From: Protonemura montana
Taxonomy: Eukaryota; Arthropoda; Insecta; Plecoptera; Nemouridae
Direction of reading: 5' to 3'
Length of the DNA stretch: 64,000 bases
NCBI GenBank assembly: GCA_947568835.1
Contig: OX387605.1
Coordinates: 13,892,418 to 13,956,417 of the forward strand
Shown here: one piece after another, positions 1 through 9,903 of the stretch
How positions within the stretch are numbered: the first letter of the stretch is position 1
How the letters are laid out: each line of letters begins with the position of its first letter
Notes under the pieces: generated by a model
The model's input: only the letters and a program-made list of their open reading frames with translations
The model's database searches: none
What the model was told of the DNA's origin: nothing
Translations under genes and position numbers: made by a program

Positions 1-735
1 ATGTATGCGCAATGTCTCGCGCCAACAGCTCGCGCCCGGCACGCCATCCACACAGAGCGCCGTGAAATACAGGTTAGGGCGCATCCGGCATCAGTTGCCG
101 TGCCTCTGGCCGTGCCTACTAGCCGGCGTTAGAACATTTGGTTTTACTGCAAAGCTTATAGGTACTCGAATCGTTATAAATTATATATCACATGAAATTG
201 GTTTTTATGTTATCATGCTTAAGTGACTGTTGTTTCTTTTTGCCTTATCTAGATAAAGGTGTCCACACTGCGACAACGTGCCATTCTAACCTCTATAATC
301 ATCACTACCTAGACTGGTGGAATCAGTGGAAATCCTGCCTTTTAGGCTAGCATTGAGCAATTCCTGAGAAGATAATATTATAAGGTATGGTGGCTGGGGG
401 CTGTACTATTTTGCTAGGATTGTAAGTCCTTATCTGTTTACCCCCTTTATAACACATTGAAGTTGTGCACAGAACATAAGGCAGCATGGTAGTGCTGTGA
501 TAACCAGTGTGGTCGGACCTATCTACCTATCTAGGCAAAGGCTTGTTATTGTGCACTCTGGATACAGACAAGTTTTCCGCTGAACACATTAGAGCTATTC
601 TTGCTGATGCCCGTTATTAATCAAAACGTCTTTCCAAATGTGGATGCTGTTGTGTCGACTTATTATGTATGATGTTATGTTTCAAGTATATATTTTAGGC
701 CAGAATTATGATGTATTTATTTGTTATCATTCTAG
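1..735. other. Unresolved left edge, possible 5' part of the DUF4806 gene
   Basis: No exon that joins the phase-1 acceptor at 736 could be identified. An open 73-codon frame at 5-226 on the plus strand has no recognisable motif. Earlier exons may lie here or outside the window. Confidence 0.3.
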
Positions 736-2028
736 ACACACCCAGTATTGCTCAGCCTGCATCAAAACATAGGAAGAGTGTCCATGTAGATCAGTCATCT
801 TCTGATAGAGGTGAATTGTTCATGCTTTACTAAGCTATTACCTATTGTATTTTAAATGTAATTGTGGAATATTAACATAATTGCTTTCAGAATGGCAACG
901 TTCAGTGGACCGAAAACTATACTTGCTAAGATGCGGCTTGAAAGAAATGTACGACACACTTGCTACCATTTTGAAAAAACTCATGTCGGGTGCCGGTACA
1001 GGAGAGGTAGAGGACGAATACTCCAACTATTTCTCAGCTGTTTTCCCCCTGAGAACCCTGTCGGAACTCGAGAGCCTAGAGGCAAAGCTAGGAAATGAGT
1101 CGGGCTTAAGAAAAGCTTTGGTAAGTGCAATTGTGCAAAAGTGAAATAGCATTAATTTAGTAATGTAGCCTCTTTGATAATGTTTACTTATGCCCTACCA
1201 GATCAAACACATGGCTGAAGTTGGTGGGGTGGACATCGGCTCCGCTGTGCGCCGATTGCTGGTGATGGTTTGCGCAAACGAAGTCGCCGTAAAGTTCACT
1301 TGGGATGGGGCGACAGGGAAGAAGAAATTTTCAAATCTGCTTCTAACGGCATCAATAATTGGTAAGTTTGTAGAACGAGTGCTTTTAAAACATTTTTGTG
1401 GTGATGTTGTATTTTGGACAGCAATAGTTTCAAAATCGACAGGGAAACTTTCTGGCGACCCTGGGTTTGAGCAAAAACACTAAAAACTACACCCATTTCC
1501 AATGGAAAAAGGGGAAATAATTTCCAACATGTTTTGGAATTTTTAGAATTTTTTCACACCAAGAATTTGTTACAACTATGTGCCTTATTTTTATGCATGA
1601 ATGTTGATCAAAGTTCACATATCCATTAATTTATTTTTAAGCCAGGGCAACAAGCCGGTCCTTTTATTTTTCACCCGTCTCTTTTTGTGTATCTCATTTT
1701 TACCCCACTATTCCCTATGGCTTACTGACAATCTTGAGTATGCCTTTTGACATTCCAATCGAAATTCTCTAATCAAGGTTTTTGTGGAATTCCCTTTTTA
1801 TTTCACATATTTTTGCACGGTACCCCAGTGACCAAAACCTCTACTTAAATTGAATTTGTTACAGCTGCTGTTAAAAAGATGCCAAATCTACCTGATGCAA
1901 CCAATGCAGCTATTGAAGCAAAAGCAAAAAACTGGATCCTGCACGCTGGTACAAGGATCAAGCAGTTTGCCAAAGCAAAAAAGAATCAAATAGCCGCGTC
2001 CAGCAGCGAGGATTCTGCAGTAGAGTAA
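736..2028 (+). CDS. DUF4806-domain protein, 3' part of gene (4 coding exons seen)
   Basis: Four exons join in frame: 736-810, 891-1120, 1202-1361 and 1865-2028 (TAA at 2026-2028). All have AG acceptors and GT donors; junction phases are 1, 0 and 1. Exon 1 enters in phase 1, so the start codon lies upstream and was not found; the N-terminus is missing. The product has a Ser/Lys-rich lead, a helical stretch with LYLLRCGLKEMYDTL, then the DUF4806-like block: FPLRTLSELESLEAKL, an IKHMAEVGGVDIGSAVRRLL helix, and the Trp-containing FTWDGATGKKKFSNL segment. It ends in a Lys-rich tail and ESE-type acidic residues. DUF4806 is a domain of unknown function found in expanded arthropod families, sometimes beside transposon-derived genes; no biochemical role is assigned here. 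A possible AATAAA at 2376-2381 lies 350 bp past the stop. The gene identity rests on motif memory, the exon structure on direct reading. Confidence 0.75.
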
Positions 2029-2256
2029 TCAGTAATTAGGAAAATCTATCTTCAAAACTCTTTTGATACAACTTTCCCTGACAATTGCGAAATTTTTCTT
2101 TTAAAAAATGTTGAAAGATATTTAAAAACATTGTTGTTTCATCTCACTTCTGAAGAATCAGAAAAATGTTCGGTACACCGCTGTGCTCGTCTGGACGAGA
2201 GTTTAACTATTTTAGTCAGTATTCCAGTGGAATGACAACTAATTTATGTCAGTCAT

Positions 2257-2620
2257 TAGTCAAGTGGATTAGCTACTAACAGTTTTTAGTCCATGTTCCA
2301 CTCGGTTAAAATTAAAATGTAATTCGCGCTAGTCCAGTGGACAAACGTCGACAGTTTTTAGACGCATTTGAAATTAATAAAAGATGGTCAGTAATATTTT
2401 GGTGAATGCAAGCAAATTAAAATGAAATTGCCCACTAATTTCCAGGGTTCAGTGTGTACCTATTTCAATTTACGTTTCATTCACCAAAAAAAGTCAGCCC
2501 CGTCTTATAAATTGAAAGAGGGTCTACAAATAGTAAGACGTTTTTCCACTGGCCTAACGTTATTATTTTAATTGAGTGGAACAAGGACTACAAATTATTA
2601 GTCGCTAGTCCACTGGACTG
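2257..2620. repeat. Imperfect foldback (palindromic) element
   Basis: The left arm from about 2257 (AGTCAAGTGGATTAGC) reappears as its diverged reverse complement ending at about 2620 (AGTCCAGTGGACTAGC). Further matched blocks inside both arms include GTTCCACTC, CAGTGGA...AACGTC and TTTGGTGAATG. The arms span roughly 180 bp each and meet near 2440-2460. This is the form of an old non-autonomous DNA element; no coding capacity is seen and target duplications are not clear. Confidence 0.6.
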
Positions 2621-2921
2621 TCGACTAACAGAAATGAGTTTTTCAAACCAAACCAAAGCAGCCGCACAGGGTTGCAAAATGTATTAGCCTTATTCCATTA
2701 GTGGCATCCCCGTGTAAATGAACATTTACCTTCTTGCTTTGCATCTAATTAGCTTTTGTAACAAGACCAAATATAAAGCTCAGGTTTTGTTTCTAGAATA
2801 ACTTCAAAATTCGATATTAAAACTATCGAGTTCCAGAAACAAATTTAGTCGAGTAAATTTTCTTGATATTATCCTTGATATTAAAATAGCTTTTTATGCA
2901 TATAATTTTATTTTTAATTTG

Positions 2922-3370
2922 CCTGGTTCTTTCCAGCCCCTAGAACACATCATTAGCATACCATTAATGGTACCAAAATGTATACAAATATGTAACAAAA
3001 AGTGGAGCGAATATTTAAGCAACATCACAATGATGTAATAATGCTATGTCTGCAAGCTTCTGAGGATATCGCTATTGCCACATTAACTAATTTATATTGG
3101 ATATATATAATTTGTGTTTCTTTATCATATGTTTGCCTACGAATTAATATGCAATGGTATGGAAAATCGAAAAAGTATTTTGTTTTCAATTCCTTTGTTC
3201 CTTTCCGATTCCCAAAACACATCCTGAGGATACCATTAATGGTATCAAAAAGCATATGAATGTGTAAAGAATTCTGAGACAAATGATCTTTGTGACAACA
3301 TCACAATGGTATAATAATGTGACGTGGGCAAGTTCCTGAGGATGTCATTAAAAACATTAAATGGTATCAC
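2922..3370. repeat. Diverged tandem duplication, unit about 270 bp
   Basis: Two blocks, about 2922-3115 and 3195-3370, share ordered motifs: GTTC..TTTCC, ATACCATTAATGGTA, AACATCACAATG followed by TAATAATG, and CTGAGGAT. The ATACCATTAATGGTAT core is itself a palindrome. Open frames across it (85 codons on each strand) are shadows of this low-complexity repeat. Confidence 0.55.
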
Positions 3371-3780
3371 TGTCCAATCGTGACAACATCACTGTGTTGT
3401 GTGGGTGGATCCAGTTGTCCTGTCCCGATTTCATTTCCAAGATCAGCAATTGCCTAGACAGGTAAGAGATTCGAACCTGTAATCCATATATTGCTATTTA
3501 CCTGATGATATCATAACAGCGTGGTAGTATTTTACGTAAGTCGCTGATAATTCCAAATAGGTAAGCTCTTTACCCTCCCCAGTTCGAAGACAGGGACATC
3601 TACCTCATTGATATTCATCTCAAATCAATCTTACATTAAAATTCTCAAAACATTGTGTTACCATTATCATCACGTATATAAATATGAGTGAATAAATAAA
3701 TTATATTTTTTGGATACAAAAAAAAAATGCTAAGTCCAAACTCGAACTTGTACGACTAAAATTACCTGTATGATAGAGAG

Positions 3781-3884
3781 GTGTGCTAGCTCAGTGGTGG
3801 CGAGTGCGCTTTCAATCTTCATGACTCGGGTTCGATCCCCGACAAGTTTACTCAGACTCACAGTCATTGGTTTTGTCTTAATTT

Positions 3885-3922
<38 letters not shown>
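3781..3922 (+). repeat. tRNA-derived SINE-like unit ending in T33
   Basis: A box-A-like TAGCTCAGTGG (3788-3798) and a box-B-like GGTTCGATCC (3829-3838) have tRNA-like spacing, and the T-arm TCGGG/CCCGA pairs perfectly around its TTCGATC loop. No tRNA anticodon arm can be drawn. An unrelated body of about 50 bp follows, then 33 uninterrupted T residues (3890-3922). This is the structure of a pol III SINE. Confidence 0.6.
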
Positions 3923-5485
3923 CGCGGACAGTATTAGGATCTTTTCATTTTTTTGAATAAAAATACAATTGGTTGAAATTGAAAGTAATTTTAATCATTT
4001 CCTCAACAAGCAATTTTACAAGTGTGACAAGCTCTGAAAACACAAAAGTGGTGTGCCAAAAGAAATGCAAAAGAGGATCAGGAAGTTTAAGTAGTAACAG
4101 AACTTACCAAGAGAAGCTAAGCGAGAGATTAAAGCTGCCAAAAGTTTTTTGCAGCAGCAGAAATGCTTACCATGTAACAAAAAAATCTATCACCGCTCAC
4201 CACCATCACTTCGCTTTTCTCAGTAGGTAGGTTCTGTATCTACTTCACTTTCCTTTTGCCCTTACGCATGATTTTCAATTTGTACTTTACAGAACATACG
4301 TTACAGAACCAATGGCATACAATTTACAAGCAGGCACTCTTAAATTTGGCAATTATACATTAAAGTTTGAACTTGTTATTTGGTCTAAATGGGAATATTG
4401 TTTAACATTTCTGTGAAATAAAATGATCAAGTGACCATTGGCCAGTGTTGGGTAAACAGGTATTATACGTAAGTATTATGCCATATTATAAAAACGCTTT
4501 ATACCATGCCGTATAAAACTAAAGAATTATGAAGGTTTTTTTTCATCCTGAACGTATCATTTGTATACTGTCTTTGAACCTCATTGTACAAATAACTCAA
4601 GGAAAAAGTACATTTTTACCAATTTCCTACCTGTCATTTGACATATAGGGGACCAGTATTCCTACCCGGCTTTGCTTGGACTCAATTGAATTTGTTTAAA
4701 TCATCTTTAGGATTTTATTGTTAATTTCTTCAACATTGACATTTAGTGGCATTAGAATTGCTCCTTCTTTTAGCCAATTTTCATTTAAATAGTTGGATCA
4801 GATGTTTGGGTACCTACACACTGTCAATTAAAATCTTTGTTGTATTACATATTTTCCCAAAATGAAAGCTTAATTTTTTAGGAATTTGAATTAATTTCAC
4901 CATTGCCAATTTTAATTAAGTGTTCACACTAAGTAGGCTTACAACCTAGGACTCGTTACCTTTTGTGAATTTTTGCTGGAATTGGTCAAGAACTTGCAAA
5001 TCTCCTGGCTCAAAGCTTGGTCCGTCTCGTTTTTTGGTCTAGCTACGAAGCTTAAGGCAAAATTCACTAAAACCCAGTTTGCAGACACAAATCCTGTACT
5101 CATTGGTCTCCATTTGGTTCCACCTGGCAGAAAATGTCACCAAATTGACAACCCTGCCGCACTTCGGTACAAACATTTGAAAAAGACAACTGACAAGCAG
5201 GCAGTGACAGGTTTCAACTTATTATTCTGGTTTATCTAAAGACCCAACAAAGAAGTGGAATAAAATCCAAAGTTTCACCTGGCACCGAGTGTGCGAGTCC
5301 CGGGCGATAACCTTGTGCCTGGCGTTTTTATCCCCGTTTTCATCCCCGTAGGTACGACAGACGACTGTAACACAGGAAATCTTGAAGTCAGAAAAGTGCA
5401 AGGTTTGGTAAGACTTTTGTGTCACCTACAAAACCAAAACTTACAAAACAAATCCTAAAACCTACAAACCCAATTCTTTAAACAA
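3923..5485. other. Intergenic DNA, nothing recognised
   Basis: AT-rich sequence with short open frames of up to 88 codons but no domain, splice-consistent exon pair or clear repeat that I could support. Confidence 0.4.
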
Positions 5486-5652
5486 ATCAGCTACTGTTGC
5501 AGACAAGAGCACAAAAATGGAGGGGTGGCAATTTATGCCAAAAAAAGCATTAGAAATGTCACAGTCTGCTCAGCCATAGGTAAACTCAGAGATGAATCAA
5601 ATCTGGAATGCACAACAACAGTGATAGTCAGGAAGCAGAAATCCAATTTTTA
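5486..5652 (+). pseudogene. Non-LTR retrotransposon endonuclease fragment
   Basis: Reading from 5486 gives ISYCCRQEHKNGGVAIYAKK, followed by SIRNV. This matches the CR(x)nGGVAIYVK block typical of the apurinic endonuclease domain of non-LTR (LINE) retrotransposons. The frame ends at a TAA at 5650-5652, before the catalytic His/Asp segments. It is a short, non-functional piece, probably of the same dead element whose reverse-transcriptase C-terminus begins at 6325 on the same strand. Confidence 0.6.
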
Positions 5653-5945
5653 AAAGATCTCGAGTACAAGCAGGCAACACCCCTCATTTTGTGCAGTAGG
5701 ATGTCCTGAACCACTTTAGGCCGGTTGCCAAGCTGGGAAATTCCTGGGCGTTTCGTCAAAGCCCCCGCACTTGAGGGCATATATCTTCTAAACCAAACGT
5801 CGCACGACCAAAATTTGTTCCCGATATCCTTTCTCGCATCCTGCACTTTAAAAAAATTAAAAACTAAAAAAAAATTGTTTATATTTTCAAAAATGTTAGG
5901 AATATTTTCAAAAAAAAATTTTAAATTAAAAAACCAAAACGGATA

Positions 5946-6091
5946 GGTTAGCTAAGGTTAGGTTAGGTTAGGTTAGGTTAGGTTAGGTTAGGTTAGGTAA
6001 GGTTAGGTTAGGTCAGGTAAGGTTAGGTTAGGTTAGGTAAGTTGGGCTGTGCTGGGTTAGGTTAGGTTAGGTTAGGTTAGATTAGATTAGA
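5946..6091 (+). repeat. Interstitial telomere-like (TTAGG)n tract
   Basis: About 145 bp made mostly of GGTTA/TTAGG pentamers, with interruptions (GGTAAGG, GGTCAGG, GTTGGGCTGTGCTGGG) and a TTAGA tail. TTAGG is the ancestral telomere repeat of arthropods. The tract is bordered by A/T-rich homopolymeric DNA and lies between two pieces of a non-LTR retrotransposon. Confidence 0.85.
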
Positions 6092-6370
6092 TCAAAACAA
6101 TAATTTTCCGATTAAAATTAAAAAAAAAAAATAAAAATAAAATAAAATATTTTTGAAAATGATATTTTTAAAAACTTTTCAGAAAAAAAAAATATAAAAA
6201 TAAAATTAACAATTTTTAAATAATTTAATAACAAATTGTTAGAAGTAAGTGATTAGTAAGCTAGACCTCAATGGTCAACCATATCTATGGAAAGCTGTCG
6301 ATTTTTAAATAAATTGATTTTCTCTCTCCATTCTAAACTTGAATATGGACTATGGGGAAATTCCCATTGA

Positions 6371-6750
6371 ACAAAAATGTTGTTCACACTCCAAAAACGA
6401 GCTATCAGATGCATATCAGGAGTAAGTATTAACCCAACAGCCAATGTATTCTAAAAAGACTCGTGTAATTATCTGAAAATTTTAACTAAACCTTATTTTG
6501 TACTATCAATTATGTTTTAAATCATGTGATCTAACGACGCGACTTACCAGAAACACTACTCATTTCAAAACCGAACAACTTAGGAACAAATTAAAAAAGA
6601 CAAAACAAGACCATATGTACGCAGGAGCAAAACTGTATAATGCACTCCCAAATAGTGCTAATGAAAAAAAAAGAGATCCAGTTCATCACACACCTTCAAA
6701 AGGACATGATTGAGGAATGTTTTTATTCAGCGAACGAGTTTCGTAAATTG
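6371..6750 (+). repeat. 380-bp tandem unit, copy 1
   Basis: Starts ACAAAAATGTTGTTCACACTC and ends GAGTTTCGTAAATTG. Nearly identical to 6763-7142, separated by a 12-bp spacer (6751-6762). It lies inside the retrotransposon relic. Confidence 0.9.
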
Positions 6751-6762
6751 TCGAGTTCGTAA

Positions 6763-7142
6763 ACAAAAATGTTGTTCACACTCCAAAAACGAGCTATCAG
6801 ATGCATATCAGGAGTAAGTATTAACCCAACAGCCAATGTATTCTAAAAAGACTCGTGTAATTATCTGAAAATTTTAACTAAACCTTATTTTTTACTATCA
6901 ATTATGTTTTAAATCATGTGATCTAACGACGCGACTTACCAGAAACACTACTCATTTCAAAACCGAACAACTTAGGAACAAATTAAAAAAAAAAAAACAA
7001 GACCATATGTACGCAGGAGCAAAACTGTATAATGCACTCCCAAATAGTGCTAAAGAAAAAAAAAGAGATCCAGTTCATCACACACCTTCAAAAGTACATG
7101 ATTGAGGAATGTTTTTATTCAGCGAACGAGTTTCGTAAATTG
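6763..7142 (+). repeat. 380-bp tandem unit, copy 2
   Basis: Second copy of the 380-bp unit. It differs from the first at only a handful of positions (for example ATTTTG versus ATTTTT, and a run of A replacing AGAC) and shares the same inactivating stops, so the element was already dead when duplicated. Confidence 0.9.
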
Positions 7143-7260
7143 CTCTAGTTATAGCAACGGTTATAGTGTGGTTATAGTTATGTGTTAATGTTTTTTTGTA
7201 CGTTTTTAAACTTGATAATGTCAATATCAATGTAAAATGATCAGACGACAAAATAAATTA

Positions 7261-8059
7261 ACCAGAAAATTTCCATTGATATTGGTGGAACATTTTCTAT
7301 TATTTGGAATTTTTTTTGCAGAAACTTAGATCAATTTAGCCCTACAGTGCCCTTGGAAAAAGTATTAATATAACTCACCAAGGAAATGATGTCATGTCGT
7401 AACATCAATGCCTATATGCTGTGTTGGTGTCTCTATGATGGATGCTCTTGAACACAAGATTTCATCCTGAAAGGAATCTTCGACCCTCAGACTTTGGATA
7501 AAATTGTCGCCAACCTGGACGGAAAGATAACACCTTATAAGATTTTATACACAGTCTGCAAGTGGTTTTAATTAGTATTTATAATATTTATATTAGAAAT
7601 TAATATTTAATCCAGTTGTGATTTTGTTTCTCATTTTGGTACATTACAGATTTAGTTTTGATTCCAGTCATAATTTGTTTGAAAATAAATTCTGATAAAG
7701 GTTCCAATAACTTGTCTTGTCCTTGCATTTTGGTTGTTTCAAGTTCTGGTCTGGGTGCCTACTGCCTACTTTAACTCTCACCTAGGAGATGAGTGCCCGA
7801 GTTTTTTAATTTACTGATGGTGGGCCTGGATGACAGCCTGGTGGGCCTGGTGACAACCCTTTATATGGTTTTTGGCATGGATCAGGAAATTCGATCTCTT
7901 GTGCGCCCAGTAGACGGAAGAAGACAGAAAAGCTGCAACATACTAGTAAATAAGATCATGGCATTTGCTTTTAAATTCAATCCATACGGTTAAGCATGTC
8001 AGAAACACCAGTCCTAGTGGACTCATCAAAGTTGATGCAACAATGGCCAGGTCAGGTAT
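7261..8059. other. Intergenic DNA, nothing firm recognised
   Basis: No gene supported. A Gly/Pro-like frame around 7790-7960 on either strand has plausible splice-like edges (CTCCTAG/gtgaga on the minus strand at about 7775) but no domain or consistent partner exon. Confidence 0.3.
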
Positions 8060-8260
8060 TGGATGGATGACCACTATTTCCATCACAAGTACTATTTAGG
8101 AGATAGATTGAAATGATTGAAGTAAAACAACTTCACTCACCTTGGTTATTGACCTCTCGACAGCTAGTGTTTGTCGAGGAATTCTATTGTTTGAGTTGAA
8201 CCAACTTTTTGAAGGGACCTAAGTCAAAGGTCCCCTTGGTACGAGAAGGTTAAATTCTAG
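8060..8260 (-). repeat. Dispersed repeat family A, reverse copy
   Basis: On the minus strand this reads GGTTCAACTCAAAC, then GAATTCCTCGACAAAC, GCTGTCGAGAGG and GGTGAGTGAAGTTG. It matches, with substitutions, the plus-strand copies at 12.66 and 13.84 kb. Unnamed family, no coding capacity. Confidence 0.6.
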
Positions 8261-8529
8261 CAGTGTATTTTCCTTCCTCTAAGCTCATAAGTAGGGCCTA
8301 TCATTCTCAACTACCAATTCAATGACACTATCCACTGGAACAGGGCCTGTTGTCAAAATCATATGTTGAAATGGCTGAAATAAAAACATCCCGATTACTT
8401 ACAAAAAAAATATTAAATTCAAACTGTGTGAAATTTTTGCACATGTTGGGGTCTTGAACTTTGAGGCAGCTACACCAGTGGTGTGCGGTGAGTTTTACGA
8501 ATGGGTAGGCGGTAAGCAGATCTTTTGGG

Positions 8530-8532
<3 letters not shown>

Positions 8533-8561
<29 letters not shown>
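8533..8561 (+). repeat. G29 homopolymer
   Basis: Uninterrupted run of 29 G, preceded by GGGGGA. Length in the assembly may be inexact. Confidence 0.85.
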
Positions 8562-8639
8562 AATTGGCGAAACAGATCACGAGTATCGCAAGTTGGGGGG
8601 TTTGGCCACACTGCCAACCATATTATTTATTTAACACTA

Positions 8640-8881
8640 CACTAAAATATATCATACTATAATTTAACATTATACTACCACAAATAATGCCGCAGGCATA
8701 ACCAGCTACGCATCAGTTGAAGAGTTGATAGAACAAAATAGTCTGTAAAATATGTTGTAATGTTTTTAGCTTACTAAAACTTATAATAATACTATGTAGT
8801 ATAATATAATGACATACCAAATACCCTGTAAATAGGTCATATGGAAAAATAAAGAATTATTATTATTATTATTATTATTAT
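8640..8881 (+). repeat. Probable non-LTR retrotransposon 3' tail with (ATT)n
   Basis: A/T-rich sequence ending in AATAAAG followed by an (ATT)n array at about 8857-8881. A polyadenylation-like signal followed at once by a short tandem repeat is the usual 3' end of jockey/CR1-type elements. No coding remains recognised upstream. Confidence 0.5.
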
Positions 8882-9340
8882 CAACCTAGCCTGTATGTGC
8901 ATGTTCTTGCTGAGAGCGTCATTCATAGCGTTAGCGCTCGCAGGAACGCAACCTACATCGCAATGTCATGCTAGGGCTAGCAGTGCATACCCTTGCTATA
9001 CTTAAGCACGGTACGGTGCTGTCATAAGCAGGGTTACCCTCCCCCTCCCCGCCGTTCTAACCTGATGCCGATCGTCTTGCACAGCAAGACCTGCATCGCA
9101 CATCTAAAGCATTGACGCATATACATAGGTGGAGGCGTGCGCAATAAAACATCGACTCCCGGTGGAAATGGAAAGATGTTTCTCTTAAAATTTGATTTTA
9201 ATAAAGAATGGAAAAGAAGCGGCTGCTAAGATGTTTCTGGGAGAAAATAAAATTATTTTGTTTGAAAAAGTAAACATTAAAAAAAATATTCTGTCGAATG
9301 TATTGGAGATGTCTGGGTAGGCACTGCTTACCCTGCTTAC

Positions 9341-9903
9341 CATTGACTTCACACCCCTGAGCTACACTGATGGACTGTCCTGAATGCGAAGTCTCTCCGT
9401 CCATGACTTGACAAGTGTTTAAAGGTGTAAACTCTGACCATGACGTTTGTATCGATGATTTGCTGGAAATTATACCAGAGGGAATTAGGGTAGAAAACAT
9501 AAAAATGAACCAGGAGCTAAACCTTTTGAAAGGAATTTAATTTTAGGCATGCTAGGAATAATTGATCAAATCAATTTCAGGTAAAATAGCAAAAGGTTTC
9601 GTGAAACCCGTGGCAAGGTTAAAAACAATAATAAGATGATTGATCATACCAACTCACAGTGGTATTAAACAATAGCTCTAAATCCAAAAAAGATATTTCT
9701 TTCACTCAGGTCCACAGAGAACACGGAAAATAAAAAAGATAACAAAGAAAGGGTTTATTGCCAACAAACTACCTGTCTATACCTACTGGTAAGTTGTGTA
9801 CCTTGTGTACGACTGGAATAGTCTGTTGAGCTTACCTCTGGTCTGGGATTGGTGACGAGTCCTTGCATTCAGTACTTTGAAATCCATCTTTCATTGCAAG
9901 CAT
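9341..9903 (-). CDS. Candidate 5' coding exons of an unidentified minus-strand gene
   Basis: Two putative exons join in frame on the minus strand: 9836-9903 (ATG at 9901-9903, donor AG/gtaag) and 9341-9462 (acceptor tttccag). Together they encode about 63 residues starting MLAMKDGFQSTECKDSSP and rich in Ser, Thr and Gln, with no known domain. An in-frame TAG lies just upstream of the ATG. The second exon ends at a tandem donor (two gtaagcag units). I found no convincing next exon. Part of the second exon, around CAGGGGTGTGAAGTCAATG, resembles the patch at 8470-8510 and may be repeat-derived. Treat as a hypothesis. Confidence 0.25.

Larger units (their letters stand above)
6325..7260 (+). pseudogene. 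Non-LTR retrotransposon 3' end (RT C-terminus), decayed
   Basis: From about 6325 one frame reads HSKLEYGLWGNSH, a stop, then TKMLFTLQKRAIRCISG. This is the conserved post-RT segment of jockey/CR1-type elements and parallels the [18 protein letters not shown] and LQKNAIRIL segments of the relic at 54.7-55.8 kb. Further on come AKLYNALPNSA and, in another frame, LQKDMIEECFYSANEFRKL, which parallels the end of that relic. Stops and frameshifts break the reading in several places. It is followed by an A/T-rich 3' UTR with AATAAA near 7250. Confidence 0.65.

Noticed and set aside
1-226. Similarity between the GC-rich left edge and the block at 32.2 kb
   Set aside because: Only about a dozen bases around TACAGGTTAG match; too short to call a shared repeat.
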